Shown piece by piece: positions 45,817 through 58,325 of a DNA stretch of 64,000 nucleotides. The DNA lies in NCBI RefSeq assembly GCF_000143415.4, contig NW_003314268.1, forward strand, positions 1,410,672-1,474,671. The letters run 5' to 3'. The stretch's first letter is position 1; each line of letters begins with the position of its first letter. Both the position numbers and the translations under genes were made by a program. The notes beneath the pieces were generated by a model. It was not told the origin of the DNA. It worked only from the letters and a program-made list of their open reading frames with translations, and ran no database searches. This DNA comes from Selaginella moellendorffii. Its lineage: Eukaryota > Streptophyta > Lycopodiopsida > Selaginellales > Selaginellaceae.

Positions 45817-45986
45817 TCTCGCCAAAAACCTTTGTTGGCATGTTTATAAAAGGAAAAGGTTACTACTAACTAAACTCGAAAACCTAAAGTTTAAATGGTA
45901 AAGATAAAGATTTTCTATCTTCTTTTTTTTTTCTTTTTTTATCCAATGATCATTTGAACTCCACAAAGGTCCATTCTTAGGAATTG

Positions 45987-48319
45987 TTACGTTGTAGTTT
46001 CTCTTAATCTCGCGGCACACCTCATTTCTAGTTCCTTCATCATCTCCCATCTCTCCCTCGTCAAGCTTCGTTCGCTATAGCTCAAGGATAACAGGCGAGC
46101 CATTGTTAACCATCTACGCACAAAGAGAAACAAGGATTTTGTTAGTCTTGACTCGGAGTAAGGAGCGCTATACCTGTGAAACGTTTCAGATCCGAGAGTT
46201 CTATCGTTCTGGCGTGCGGCCACAAGATCTTCCTCCACAATCTGGCAGCCAACAGTTAGAACTCGGGAAGGAGAAAGACACTAGAGAAAAGAATACCTTC
46301 TGCATTGAAGGCTCGATAACGTGGTCGGCCTCCCGCGCACTGCTCAAATAAATACGCCATTTCGACAAGTCCGATGCTTCTGCATGGATACGTGCCGCTT
46401 CCGCGCTGCACCTTAAAGGTACGAGCGCATCAGCTGGTAAAATCCTCGATTTGCCGCAAGAAACCACCAACACGGGCAAATCTGTCGGCATTTCCATCTG
46501 ATAATACTGGAAATCGTAGTCGACTTTTTGAACAATCGAAAACATCAGCATACCACGTAAGAGATGAGCAAGACAAGACTTACTTTCTGAGACTCCATGA
46601 CGCTCTTCAAGCTCTGCAAATTCCTGACACGGGTTTCGTTCAGCCTTCCTGTGTTCAAAGCAGTCTCGTCTAACGTAAGATGGGTGCCGCTTGCTAGTTG
46701 TAAACCACCGGTAACCAATCTATACATGAAACTATAGCAAGTGAGACCGGAATGAAAAGAGAAAACGAAAGAAGCGTACCGATTGGTGGCATAATCTTTT
46801 CGTGGAGCGATCAGACAGGATCGAGTGACAGCGGCACTGTAAACAGGAAGAAGTACTGATATCGCGTGCCCAACTGCAGAGGCAACGAGTGATACGGAAC
46901 CATCGGCACCAGCTTGACACCCGCTAAAGTTGAGAGAAAACTTCCCAACAGCCAAGGGCTCTACACGGCTATAAACCTGAGCATCACAGTCAGAATAACA
47001 TCCAGAAAAAAACGACGAGAATTGTGCATACCTTTGACAGAAGATGCAAGAGTAAATATTCCGCGGCGAGCCTGTCCTCACCGAGAACAGATTGTAATTT
47101 ACAAACAAGAGATTCCCTCACGGAGCATATATCCGCCAAAGCACCCGGCTGACTAGGAATACTGTAAGCTGAAAGTTTTCTCATGGTAATACAGTGAAGT
47201 CGAGGAACCTTGAGATATCAAAGTCGGAGAGGTAATGGAAGTGAGCTTCTTACCGTGCTGGATGGTAACTGCAAGGAGGTGTCATCTTCCATCAAGGATT
47301 CAGCCAGAGCTGATGAATCAGAAGCCGAGCTAGAAACCAGTTCCAATTCTTTCCATACGATACCAACAAACTCTGCGATGTCATTCAACTTCAAGTCCGC
47401 ATCGTTTCCATCGTAAATCTGGCAGAAAAAAGGCAGTGGTTAAGTCTCAGAAACAAAAAGCGGAATTCTCGACCTTGACGAGGCACGAGTTGTGCTCTTT
47501 CGTTGGAGAGTCACAGTCCATGCTCTGCAAAAAGAAAAACATGATAAGAAGATCCATTTAAACACATAAAAAGCTTTCACCTCCACAGTCGCTGGAATAT
47601 CCTCCCGTTTGCGCTTCAAGCTCTGACTAGTTGCATCCGGTTGTACAGCATTTGAATGCCATGTATTTTTCATCCATTGATTTTCACCAGGAATCTACAA
47701 ACACTCGAAGAAAAGTTGTAAACCCTGAGAAAGTGAAAACTTACTGGAACGCAATAAAACAGCCGTCGATCCCAGATTTGCTGCTCGGTATCTTGCGGAA
47801 CTGGGCTGTCGGTGTACTTGTTTGTTTGCCAAGTATTGCAATCCTGTAACATAAATCACGATAGAGGACCTTGAAAAACAAAAAACTCAAGAGAAAGCGC
47901 AATACCTTGTAAGCGCCAACATAGTATTCCACATCGAACATATCTTGGATCTGTAAGAAACATAGATAAAAACTTGTTTGCAAACAATTTTTTTTAAAGA
48001 GAACACAACGGAAAAATGTACCATTCCCCGGAAGCGAACCAGCGAGCCAGAAGGAATAGAATCGTGCGCCAAATCGTCAATGTGAGGAACCTAGCAGTGG
48101 CATTCAATTCCAGCCCGGTTAAGAAGTAAAAAGAAGAAAGCAAACCTGAGCAATGGCGCCTTCTTCATACAAGAACTTGTCGAAGACTCCCTTGATGCCC
48201 CAGTCGCCTCCCGAGAGCTCCAAAGTTGCGGCTGGAGCAGGAGAAGCGACCATGGCTGCAATGGAGAAGAGGCCTCGCACGGCGCCCAGTGGATTCCGCA
48301 GCAAATCCACCGCCGGCAT
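45987..48319 (-). CDS. ETG1: ETG1 / MCM-binding protein (MCMBP), copy 1, probably splice-defective
   Basis: Thirteen exons (48146-48319, 48022-48090, 47906-47950, 47745-47843, 47581-47694, 47474-47524, 47254-47418, 47032-47208, 46780-46976, 46584-46719, 46297-46524, 46174-46241, 45987-46113) would give 549 residues. Typical stretches are DWGIKGVFDKFLYEE, LVRFRGM, GAYKDCNTWQTNKY, DRRLFYCVPIPGENQW, VPRLHCI, LLLHLLSKV, YDFQYYQMEM and VEEDLVAARQNDR. MCMBP/ETG1 binds MCM2-7, helps unload it late in S phase, and aids sister-chromatid cohesion. Two defects: the acceptor of exon 11 reads AAAAA|GTC where copy 2 has AAAAG|GTC, and exon 9 has compensating indels that replace a conserved stretch. Retaining the intron gives an early stop. 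Copy 2 is the likely working gene. Confidence 0.8.
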
Positions 48320-48337
48320 CGCCCTTACGTTAAGAAA

Positions 48338-48345
48338 TTTCCCGC
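48338..48345 (+). promoter_or_regulatory. E2F site upstream of ETG1 copy 1
   Basis: TTTCCCGC, a perfect plant E2F site, lies 19 bases upstream of the ETG1 start on the complementary strand. ETG1 was named as an E2F target in Arabidopsis, so the site fits the family. Confidence 0.7.
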
Positions 48346-48468
48346 CATAATGAATATACTCTCTATTGAGTAGAATATACCAAAAGACAGGTGCCATGTT
48401 TTAAAGACATTCACTATTACATGATCAAATTGCTAACATCATCGCATTAATGTATAACGAAATATTTT

Positions 48469-50034
48469 CTATTCAGTCGACTGGAGAGTGATGTATGCAC
48501 TTTCGTGGAGCCTGGGAGTGATCCTGGCTTTGAGAGTGTGTGCCATGAAGTTTACGATACCCATAGCTTCACCCATGGGTTGATCTTTCGGACTGCCAGG
48601 AAACTCCCACTCGAATCCATGAAGAAGATTGGAAAGAACAAGCTGGACGTTCCTAAGACCCAGAGAAAGCCCTGGGCAAGACCGCTTTCCAGATCCGAAT
48701 GGAAGTAGCTCAAAGTCTTGGCCGTTAACACCGATGTTGCTGCCAATGAATCTCTGAGGTTGGAACTCCAGAGGATCACTCCAGACTTGAGGGTCTCTTC
48801 CAATTGCATAGACGTTCACAAGCAGCGTTGCGTTCTTGGGGATGTCATAGCCGGCAACTTTCTGGGCCTCAATGGATGCGTGTGGTACGAGCAAAGCAAC
48901 GGGAGGGTGGAGACGAAACGTTTCTTTGATGATGGCATTCAAAACCTCGAGCTTGGATATGTCTCCCTCTTCGACCATGCGTGTGTGTCCAGCAACGCTC
49001 TCGATCTCTTGCTGGGCTTTGACCATCCAATCTGGATGATGAAGAAGTTCCGCTAGAGCCCATTCGGTCACTGTGGATGATGTTTCAGATCCACCAAGCA
49101 ATAGATCCTATCAAGATCACAAAAGAATCAAGCAAGTTCCACGGACGGAGAAAACCAAACTTACCATGAGCAGAGCTCTGAGATTGACCACATCGTTTCC
49201 AATGTGATTCCTTGTGATCTCCACGAAATCGGGAACCTCGCCCTGGCGTTGCTCTTCCAAAACCTTTTGCAAGAAGCCATTCATCTTATCCCCGGCCATC
49301 TTAGCACGGCGGGCGACCAAGTCGAGCCAGCTCAAGTAGGGGAAATAGTCAGTGATCGAGAATGCTGCTGCCACCTTGAGGTTCTCATCAATCATCGCTA
49401 TGAAATTGGAGGCCTCCTTCGCAATGGCGGGATCGCTAGAGGCCTTGGATCCAAAGTAAATCTTCTTCATCAGGATGCGAGTCATAACGTTGAAGCTGAG
49501 CGCCCTCAAATGTGATCTCACTCCCACAACGTGGCCAGCCTTGGAAGCTCTCAAGAACTCGCGACTGACCTCCCACAGCTCGTCCCGGATGATGTGCGTG
49601 TTCATGCTCACCCTCTTAGCCGTGAAGAGCTCCGTGGCGCAGAGCTTCCTCAGCTTCTTCCAGTAGTCTCCATACGGCGAGAAAGACATGCTCCTGCAAT
49701 TCATGACAATGGAGGCCACATTGTTTCGAGGCCTATACGCGAATTCCGTGTCGTTGTTCTTGAGAAACTCCTTGGCCATTGCTGGACTGGCGACCACGAA
49801 CACAGGGACGGATCCCAGGCGTAAGTGGAAGAGCGGGCCAAATTTTTTGGAGAGCTGCTGGAGTGAGATGTGTGGGAGCCTGCCCAGGAGATGGAAGTGG
49901 CCGATGAGTGGCAATCCTCTTGGGCCTGGCGGAAGATTGAGAGATTTGCTGGAGAGCCATTGCTTGAGAATGAAAGCTGTGATGAGGAAAAGTGCGACTG
50001 CCCAAAGCATTGCTACTTTCTGCCCCTCGATCAT
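48469..50034 (-). CDS. Cytochrome P450 (A-type, clan 71), copy 1
   Basis: Two exons (49165-50034; 48469-49107) encode 502 residues; ATG 50034 (MIEGQKVAML). An N-terminal ER anchor is followed by the Pro hinge LPPGPRGLPLIGH. The I-helix oxygen-binding motif reads LGGSETSS (Glu in place of the commoner Asp). The K helix is ETFRLHPP, the PERF-like motif is FQPQRF, and the haem loop is FGSGKRSCPG with the Cys ligand. The intron sits just before the I helix, the usual place in A-type plant P450s. Clan 71 enzymes oxidise phenolics, terpenoids and other specialised metabolites; the substrate cannot be told. It is intact and very similar to copy 2. Confidence 0.92.
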
Positions 50035-50399
50035 TGAAGCCCCTCTTTTTGTATTCTTCGTTAACTTAATGTAAGAGTTAAGATTCGTATTTAAGAAATC
50101 AGAAGCTTTGACTCTTTAAGCCATATCCCAGATTTTCAGCCTTGAGACTTGTCAGATGAGCCACGAACACACCTTGAAGAAGGTGCAGGAGCTCAAAGCC
50201 GAATAGTCAGCAAACCCTTTGAGGAATTTCCAGCCTTTGTCCCTGCTGCTGTGAAGAGATATGCGGAAGCTGTGATGGACAAAGATGACTCTTGGATAGT
50301 CCAATATCTATATATACATGATTGAGAGACACTGCCTCTAGCTTACACCTGGATTAATGAAGTGGCACTACTGCCACCTAGGACATAGAGAGCATATAC

Positions 50400-50571
50400 C
50401 TCAATAGCCTACTTCTCTTTCACTTGCTTTCAGTGTCACCTTCGTCCTCCAGAATCACCAGTGGTGAGAAGTCTTCGAGCTTGGCAGCCTTTTGCTTGGC
50501 GAGCATGACTACACATTGTGGAAATGCCAAAGCTCTGGTCACAAGGGCCATCTTCAACCTGGGAAAGAGAT
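50400..50571 (-). pseudogene. MSH2 3'-end relic, duplication copy 1
   Basis: Minus-strand remains of the mismatch-repair gene MSH2: GPCDQSFGI in one frame and FPQCVVMLAKQKAAKLEDFSP in another. The HVAEFA part between them is missing, as in copy 2, so the lesion predates the duplication. A stop follows TESK. The relic is cut at 50571 by the end of the duplicated segment. Confidence 0.75.
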
Positions 50572-53404
50572 TTGGCATCTAAACTTTAGAATATCAGCCC
50601 AAGAGAAGAAGCCACATCTTTTATCACGTGGATGTAGACAAAAAAAAAAAAACTTATTCCCAAGGTTCTTCTCAAAATATGAGAGAAGAATTTACATTTT
50701 ACTACTGCCATATGCACACATTCTCACTTTGTGGGTTATTAAAGATTGCTTAAGCTTGCATTCACCACCTTGATTTGTAGAATGCAGTGGTGATGATTTG
50801 CACTTTGAGGTTTTGATCTCCAAGCCTTCCATTGAGATCTATATCAGCAAAATCCCTAAACAAAGCAAACCATATATGTAGGTATCTTTGTTTTGTCTAA
50901 GTCCTTTTTTCCTTGCTCATAAACAAGTTTTCATAAATCCTTATGCTTGTAAGGAGGCTCGCGTGGAGCCTCCATCTTGTGGATATTGTCATGTGGCAGC
51001 TCCACCTCCTCGCTTGTAACCACTATGCAGCAAAGAGCATTCACCTCACCAGTTGGAACATCCTCCTCATCACGTGGATCCATTGGCTCATTGGCTGGGG
51101 GAACCTCAACTAAAGCCTCGTCCTCTACTTTGCTTTAAACATCCAATATAGCCTTGTCATATGAAATACACACTTGTGAGCTTGGGCTGTCCACTTCATA
51201 AGGAGGCTCAAAGGCCTCCTCCCCATCACCTCACACCTATGTGAAGGGTCTTCCTTTATAATATTATGAGGAGGGTCTTCTGCCACCTTGTGTTCATGGA
51301 TGACCTCATGTTCAACCACCAGCTCACATTTGTCCACCAATTCATGCCATGCAATGTAAAATTATGTTGCAGGCTGTGCGGCAGCAGCCCTTCAAAGAAA
51401 AAAAATCCAAAAAGAAGCAAAGAATATATAGTAGTATTCAATACAAAACTTATATATATTATAAATGATCATTGCACCATCTATATCGACATAAACTTCA
51501 TCAAGTGTGGCATTTTACACTTGTAAAGTTGCTTCCTCTACATTCTCAAGATCCATCACTACTTCTTCTACAATCTCCATGACAACATGATGCTCCCTCT
51601 TCACCTTCCTCCACAACATCATCCACTTGTGCTGCTGGCTCTATGACTTGCACACACATACACCCAAAAAGAGGACGACATGGTCTCTAATCTCAAGCCT
51701 ACACCCCAGCAAGTACAGCTGTCAAGCTACACTTGAGAATTCCTAGTGCCCAATCCAATAAAGCATGAATCTTTCTCCTGGAAAGAAAAAAAACACACAA
51801 ACACAAAAGCATAAACATGCGGAGGTATTTAAACAACAATATAAACATACTAGCTCCAATCTTCAGATCTTCAAAGCCATGTCTCTAGCACATAATGAGA
51901 CATTGGAGTAACGATGATGGTTTTCTTGACTTCAATTTTATACAATGGGCTTTTCAAAAAAATAAAAAATCTTTCTTTTCACTAACCAGGTGAATCAGCA
52001 TTTTTGTTTCTTCGTGTCTTGACTCAAAGAGGCAATGCACTAGTCGGCATTGATGCTTTGTTTTTCATTTCCACTTTTTTTTGCAATGGACAAACATTTG
52101 CCTTTTTGCACAAACAAAAAGAACTAAAATTACTATAGCAATGTGACATATACTTGGTGCTGCCAGAACTGGAGCCTTGGATTGCTGCACCACTATGGCT
52201 GCTGGAAAATCCTTGATAATCCCTAGCATGCATTCCTTCAATGTTCCAATAGTTCAATTAAATTTGAACTTGCAGACTAATCTGTTTTTTTCTTTTATGA
52301 CCCTTTTTAGTTATAAAACTTGAGTTCATATATATCGTCTTATCATAAACTCAATCCTCAAACATTCTCTAAAAACTGGATTGCCTCATCCATAATTTGC
52401 TAATCAATGTCACAATCACACTCCATATTAACGAAAAATGGTAGAACACCAAGAATAGGATAAACTGTATAATCATGTCTCATAAAAGTTGGAGATAACA
52501 ACACACCAAAGATGGGTGCAACACCAATATGATCACACCCTATACCACTAAAAGTTCAATTTAACAAAACAACATTAGTAGCCTCAAGTGATATACTCCT
52601 TAATTGATGACAACATGATATGGTAGAAGAAGAGAATGCAATAAAGATTAAAAGAAAGAGTAAATCTAAACACAATGATAACTAAAATTCTAGATCTTGA
52701 AAAAGTTAATATAAATCTAGATATAAAAGAAAATGAAGAAATAAGAACAAAAATCACAATCCCAAATATTAGAATAAAGCACTGCCAAAAACTTTACCCT
52801 TCAAGAACAAATTGCAATACCCCTTATCTCCATTAATATAAGTGCTCGAGATATAAGAATAAATATATTAATTAGGGTTTACACCCTTACTTATATACAA
52901 GAATTAATGAACCAAATTCAATTATGCTATAATACTATAATTAATATATTACCACTATGATCCTAATCACTAGCTTGCATAGAACACACACCTCCTCTTA
53001 GCAATATGAAGCTCCAACAATGTTCTTGGACCACCCCAAGGCACTGCTTTTGGTCAGCTTGTCATCCATAAACTTGATATCAATACTAGCAGCGATCCAT
53101 TCTTGAAGTTGTTTGGCCATTGTCATCACATCCTGCTAGAAAACTCGTGAGATTCCAAAAGTAGACAAATGATTCTCCAACCTTGAAGCTCGGCCCTGGT
53201 GGAGGAATCCCCTCCGCCTCTAGATAAACTGGTGGAGGAACGAAGAATTCTAGCAGTTGGGACGAAATCCAGAAAAAGCACGAGCTCCTATGACGATCAC
53301 CTGCAAGTAATTTATCAAGCTCACTTTCCCGTGTCCAAAAAAGTTTAAACGCACACGCACACGCACAAAGAGATAAAACCGAAGTTCCACGAAAAAATCA
53401 CACA
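50572..53404. other. Spacer between duplication copies
   Basis: About 2.8 kb, AT-rich in its second half, with no gene I can support. It has several GAGGCTC / GAGCCTCC-type words near 50950-51210 that may be a decayed low-complexity coding region. Bases about 51845-51910 are a third, diverged copy of a stretch found at about 43910-43965 and 53785-53845. The last part (about 53340-53360) has ACGCAC repeats. Confidence 0.5.
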
Positions 53405-54023
53405 CACTTTTGGAGAAAGTATAATACACCGTAAACCTTTTCTCGGAAAGACTATTTTAGAAAAGAATATCTGTGTGTCGACCAACGCTATCTATGATCC
53501 GACTGGGACCTCCGCATCCCAGCCAATACTGAGTGACCATGTAGAACTCAACACTGTCAGCTCCAAACTTCTGCATCATGGAAAACCTGTAAAACTGCCA
53601 CCACCTTTCATTCTGTGTACATCCAGTGTCAATGGGATTCTCTAGCGCATCGTATCCGGACCCCACTAGGTTGAGCAAGGCATGGTATCTGGACGACCTG
53701 AAAGTGGATCAAATGCCGGACACAACCTTTCTTCACATGATCTTCCGATGACAGGTCCTATGGCGACTGCCTGAAATGCTCTCTCACCAGTCTTCAGATC
53801 TTCAAAGCCATGTCTCTGGCACATAACAAAACCTTGGAGCAACGGATGCCCATGCAGTTTTGTGAAGATCAGCCGCCTCTACCGGAGACATGTACTAGAG
53901 ACACTGATGTATTGGAGGCACTCGTGTGAAACATCCTGTATACTAGCTCTTCAGCATCACGTCTCCCAATTGGTGATAGACTCCAAGGTTCCCGTGACGG
54001 AAGACTTCTCTCAGATTGCCTCC

Positions 54024-54323
54024 CTAGTGCCAGTACCTGTGTCTTGAGGCCTCCAGATCTTTGTCTGGGAGGACTTCTTTCTGGAGAGGGCTCAGCTCAT
54101 TGCTCAACCACACGGGGAGATAGAAAGTCCTGCAATTTGTGTCCTTTTGGTAGTCCTTGTAGTTTTCTCTCGTTGGGCTGCTTACCAAGAGTGCGTTGCT
54201 GATGAAAAGAGGGACGTTTTTCAGCTCCACGTCCGCCAAGAAACATATATCCGGATCTACCTCAAGTTCCACTTCCATATACGTCTTGATAGTCTTGCAA
54301 GACTCTGCAGCTTCCATTACCAT
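54024..54323 (-). other. Unassigned coding-like frame, duplication copy 2
   Basis: A 99-codon minus-strand frame (MVMEAAESCKTIK, DPDICFLADVELKNVPLF), matching 44146-44445. The surrounding 1.2 kb has further coding-like fragments with stops, including 53457-53678 (YWLGCGGPSR). The family is not recognised. Confidence 0.3.
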
Positions 54324-54794
54324 CCGGCAGGAAGTAATAGAGAGATCCCCCTGTGGTCAGCAGCAGTACCTTTTGCTTTTCCTTGAGCAGCAGCGCCAGA
54401 ATGTAGAGGAGGAAACCAGGTTCCCAAGCACCAAAGCAGCCTGTCTTCCCTCACACCGGAAAAGGCTCCACCTTGAGCTTCCACATGTCCCTGAAGCATT
54501 CTTCCTCGATGATCTTTGAATCTTCCGAATCCCGAATGGACTCAGTCGTTGGATTGTCATCCAAGTCAAGCATCTGCAGTACCTTGGAGTCCCACGCATT
54601 CAACAAGATGCAGCATCCAATCGATCATCAGTTTCTTTCTGTGGAAGTGGAGATCAAACTCTGGGGGCAGAAGGAGACGACCACAATTGCACAAAACTTT
54701 AGATAAACTGAAAGAAAAATATTCATTTATAAGAAACCATATTTAGGTCCTTGACCTGTAATTTTTAAACAGAAGAAAAAACATTTTAGTTTTG

Positions 54795-55751
54795 TTAATT
54801 GACTCTTTTAATCTGCTCTATGAATTCCTTGGCAATGAGAGTGTATGTGTGCTCTGTGGGATGTATCATATCCCAAAAGACATAATCACTTGGATTCTTG
54901 CACAGACCGCTCAATGTATTTTTATGTGAGAGGCAATTAGGGCAACAACCTCCTGCGTTCTTGAATCCAAATTGGATTGGGTTCTCCACAAAAGATTTAA
55001 TTGGTGAGTAGCCATCTACGAATGCACTTCTCATCCCTGGTAATCTTTCTGCTGCCCTTAGAACAATCTCCCGAGCCTGTGTGTTGAATTGCTCTACCAA
55101 ATTATCGATTTCACTCACGCAATTTCCTCCTGAAGTAACAATAGGTGAGCATCCTAGCGGCCCGACACTTGAATAGATGATCTTCCTAAAACCATATTTG
55201 TAAAGTTGTTGCAAACCTTTCTCTAATGACAGTAACATCCCTTCCAAGTCCACATCCATAATGTTTTGAAGATTTGCTGCGATATCATTTCCACCAGAAG
55301 AGATCACAACAACAAAGTCATTGAGATTCTTCTTGGAGATCTTCATGGAGAATTCCCTGAGTTGTTTTAGCTGCTCACTAAATGGCACGACACCCCAGTC
55401 CGAATGAGTCGAGTCGAGTAATCCACTACCATCAGATGCAAAGTTGATACTAGGAAAAACTTGGCTCTCAGCTTTCAAACCCAGGAATGGCCTGGAAAAG
55501 GGCAAACCCAGGGCCTTGTTTATCATATCTGGGATGATGAATCCATCACTGCACCTCCCAGATGGTTTGGCATACCGTGTTTCCCCATACGGAACGAAAT
55601 CACAACGCGAAACTGAGTTTTTCACGTATTTGTTAGTTCCCACATCAAAGATTGAATCTCCCATATAGATGGTCCTAAGCTGAGGAATTGACCTTCCAAA
55701 AACGCACGCGCAGAGAGCCAAGATCGCAAGCACGAACACTAAAATCCTCAT
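54795..55751 (-). CDS. GDSL esterase/lipase, intact copy
   Basis: Intronless here, 318 residues, ATG 55751. A signal peptide (MRILVFVLAILALCACVFG) points to secretion. The SGNH blocks are present: GDSIFDVG with the nucleophile Ser (block I), INFASDGSG (Gly, block II), SSGGNDIA (Asn, block III) and DMIHPTEH with the Asp-His pair (block V). GPLGCSP follows block III as usual for plant GDSL proteins. Such enzymes hydrolyse esters of lipids, cutin monomers or acetylated sugars in the wall; the substrate is unknown. A TATATAAA box on the minus strand (55791-55800) lies 40 bases upstream of the start. The copy 1 counterpart is broken. Confidence 0.93.
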   Translation of the reverse strand: MRILVFVLAILALCACVFGRSIPQLRTIYMGDSIFDVGTNKYVKNSVSRCDFVPYGETRYAKPSGRCSDGFIIPDMINKALGLPFSRPFLGLKAESQVFPSINFASDGSGLLDSTHSDWGVVPFSEQLKQLREFSMKISKKNLNDFVVVISSGGNDIAANLQNIMDVDLEGMLLSLEKGLQQLYKYGFRKIIYSSVGPLGCSPIVTSGGNCVSEIDNLVEQFNTQAREIVLRAAERLPGMRSAFVDGYSPIKSFVENPIQFGFKNAGGCCPNCLSHKNTLSGLCKNPSDYVFWDMIHPTEHTYTLIAKEFIEQIKRVN

Positions 55752-55946
55752 CTCGCCAAAAACCTTTGTGGCAAGACCTATGCATAAGCTTGTTTATATA
55801 GAAGAGGGAAAAGGAAAAGGTTACTGCTAACTAAACTCGAAAACCTAAATTTTAAATGGTAAAGATAAAGATTCTATCTTTTTCTTTTTTTATCTAATTG
55901 AGCTCATGATCATTTGAACTCCACAAAGGTCCATTCTTAGGAATTG

Positions 55947-58301
55947 TTACGTCGTAGTTTCTCTTAATCTCGCGGCACACCTCATTTCTAGTTCCTTCAT
56001 CATCTCCCATCTCTCCCTCGTCAAGCTTCGTTCGCCATAGCTCAAGGATAACAGGCGAGCCATTGTTAACCACCTACGCACAAAGAGAAACAAGGATTTT
56101 GTTACTCTCGACTCGGAGTAAGGAGCGCTATACCTGTGAAACGTTTCAGATCCTACAGTTCTATCCTTCTGGCGTGCGGCCACAAGATCTTCCTCCACAA
56201 TCTGGCAGCCAACAGTTAGAACTCGGGAAGGAGAAAGACACTAGAGAAAAGAATACCTTCTGCATTGAAGGCTCGATAACGTGGTCGGCCTCCCGCGCAC
56301 TGCTCAAATAAATACGCCATTTCGACAAGTCCGATGCTTCTGCATGGATACGTGCCGCTTCCGCGCTGCACCTTAAAGGTACGAGCGCATCAGCTGGTAA
56401 AATCCTCGATTTGCCGCAAGAAACCACCAACACGGGCAAATCTGTCGGCATTTCCATCTGATAATACTGGAAATCGTAGTCGACCTTTTGAAACAAACGA
56501 AAACATCAGCATACCACGTAAGAGATGAGCAAGACAAGACGTACTTTCTGAGACTCCATGACGCTCTTCAAGCTCTGCAAATTCTTGACACCGGTTTCGT
56601 TCAGCCTTCCTGTGTTCAAAGCAGTCTCGTCTAACGTAAGATGGGTGCCGCTTGCTAATTGTAAACCACCGGTAACCAATCTATACATGAAACTATAGCA
56701 AGTGAGACCGGAATGAAAAGAGAAAACGAAAGAAGCGTACCGATTGGTGGCATAATCTTTTCGTGGAGCGATCAGACAGGAGTTCAAGTCCTCGAGTGAC
56801 AGCGGCACCACTTGTGAACAGGGAAGAAGTACTGATATCGCGTGCCCGACTGCAGAGGCAACGAGTGATACGGAACCATCGGCACCAGCTTGACACCCGC
56901 TAAAGTTGAGGGAAAACTTCCCAACAGCCAAAGGCTCTACACGGCTATAAACCTGAGCATCACAGTCAGAATAACACCAAGAAAAAAACGACGAGAATTG
57001 TGCATACCTTTGACAGAAGATGCAAGAGTAAATATTCCGCGGCGAGCCTGTCCTCACCGAGAACAGATTGTAAGGTACAAACAAGAGATTCCCTCACGGA
57101 GCATATATCCGCCAAAGCACCCGGCTGACTAGGAATACTGTAAGCTGAAAGTTTTCTCATGGTAATACAGTGTAGTCGTGGAACCTTGAGATATCAAAGT
57201 CAGAGAGGTAATGGAAATGAGCTTCTTACCGTGCTGGACGGTAACTGCAAGGAGGTGTCATCTTCCATCAAGGATTCAGCCAGCGCTGATGAATCAGAAG
57301 CCGAGATAGAAACCAGTTCCGATTCTTTCCATACGATACCAACAAACTCTGCGATGTCATTCAACTTCAAGTCCGCATCGTTTCCATCGTAAATCTGGCA
57401 GAAAAAAGGCAGTGGTTAAGTCTCAGAAACAAAAAGCGGAATTCTCGACCTTGACGAGGCACGAGTTGTGCTCTTTCGTTGGAGAGTCACAGTCCATGCT
57501 CTGCAAAAAGAAAAACATGATAAGAAGATCCATTTAAACACATAAAAAGCTTTCACCTCCACAGTCGCTGGAATATCCTCCCGTTTGCGCTTCAAGCTCT
57601 GACTAGTTGCATCCGGTTGTACAGCATTTGAATGCCATGTATTTTTCATCCATTGATTTTCACCAGGAATCTACAAACACTCGAAGAAAAGTTGTAAACC
57701 CTGAGAAAGTGAAAACTTACTGGAACGCAATAAAACAGCCGTCGATCCCAGATTTGCTGCTCGGTATCTTGCGGAACTGGGCTGTCGGTGTACTTGTTTG
57801 TTTGCCAAGTATTGCAATCCTGTAACATAAATCACGATAGAGGACCTTGAAAAACAAAAAACTCAAGAGAAAGAGCAATACCTTGTAAGCGCCAACATAG
57901 TATTCCACATCGAACATATCTTGGATCTGTAAGAAACATAGATAAAAACTTGTTTGCAAACAATTTTTTTTAAAGAGAACACAACGGAAAAATGTACCAT
58001 TCCCCGGAAGCGAACCAGCGAGCCAGAAGGAATAGAATCGTGCGCCAAATCGTCAATGTGAGGAACCTAGCAGTGGCATTCAATTCCAGCCCGGTTAAGA
58101 AGTAAAAAGAAGAAAGCAAACCTGAGCAATGGCGCCTTCTTCATACAAGAACTTGTCGAAGACTCCCTTGATGCCCCAGTCGCCTCCCGAGAGCTCCAAA
58201 GTTGCGGCTGGAGCAGGAGAAGCGACCATGGCTGCAATGGAGAAGAGGCCTCGCACGGCGCCCAGTGGATTCCGCAGCAAATCCACCGCCGGCGCGACCA
58301 T
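55947..58301 (-). CDS. ETG1: ETG1 / MCM-binding protein (MCMBP), intact copy 2
   Basis: Same 13-exon structure as the gene at 45987-48319, offset by about 9960-9976 bases; about 556 residues, start MVAPAVDLLRNPLGAVRG (ATG 58301). Exon 9 keeps the conserved stretch LLPCSQVVPLSLEDLNSC, and the exon 11 acceptor is an intact AAAAG|GTC at 56484. NETGVKNLQ is closer to the Arabidopsis form than NETRVRNLQ of copy 1. It should act in the nucleus with MCM2-7 during S phase. An E2F site lies 25 bases upstream. It is flanked by the GDSL gene downstream and the P450 gene upstream, all on one strand. Confidence 0.92.
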
Positions 58302-58325
58302 CGCTCCCGCCCTTAGGTTAAGAAA

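Larger units (their letters stand above)
43450..50571. repeat. Segmental duplication, copy 1
   Basis: About 7.1 kb in direct orientation to 53405-60592, with the same gene order: an unassigned coding-like stretch, GDSL esterase, ETG1, P450 and the MSH2 3' relic. Identity is high across introns and intergenic parts as well, with scattered indels. The left edge is gradual; the right edge is sharp after CAACCTGGGAAAGA. Confidence 0.85.
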
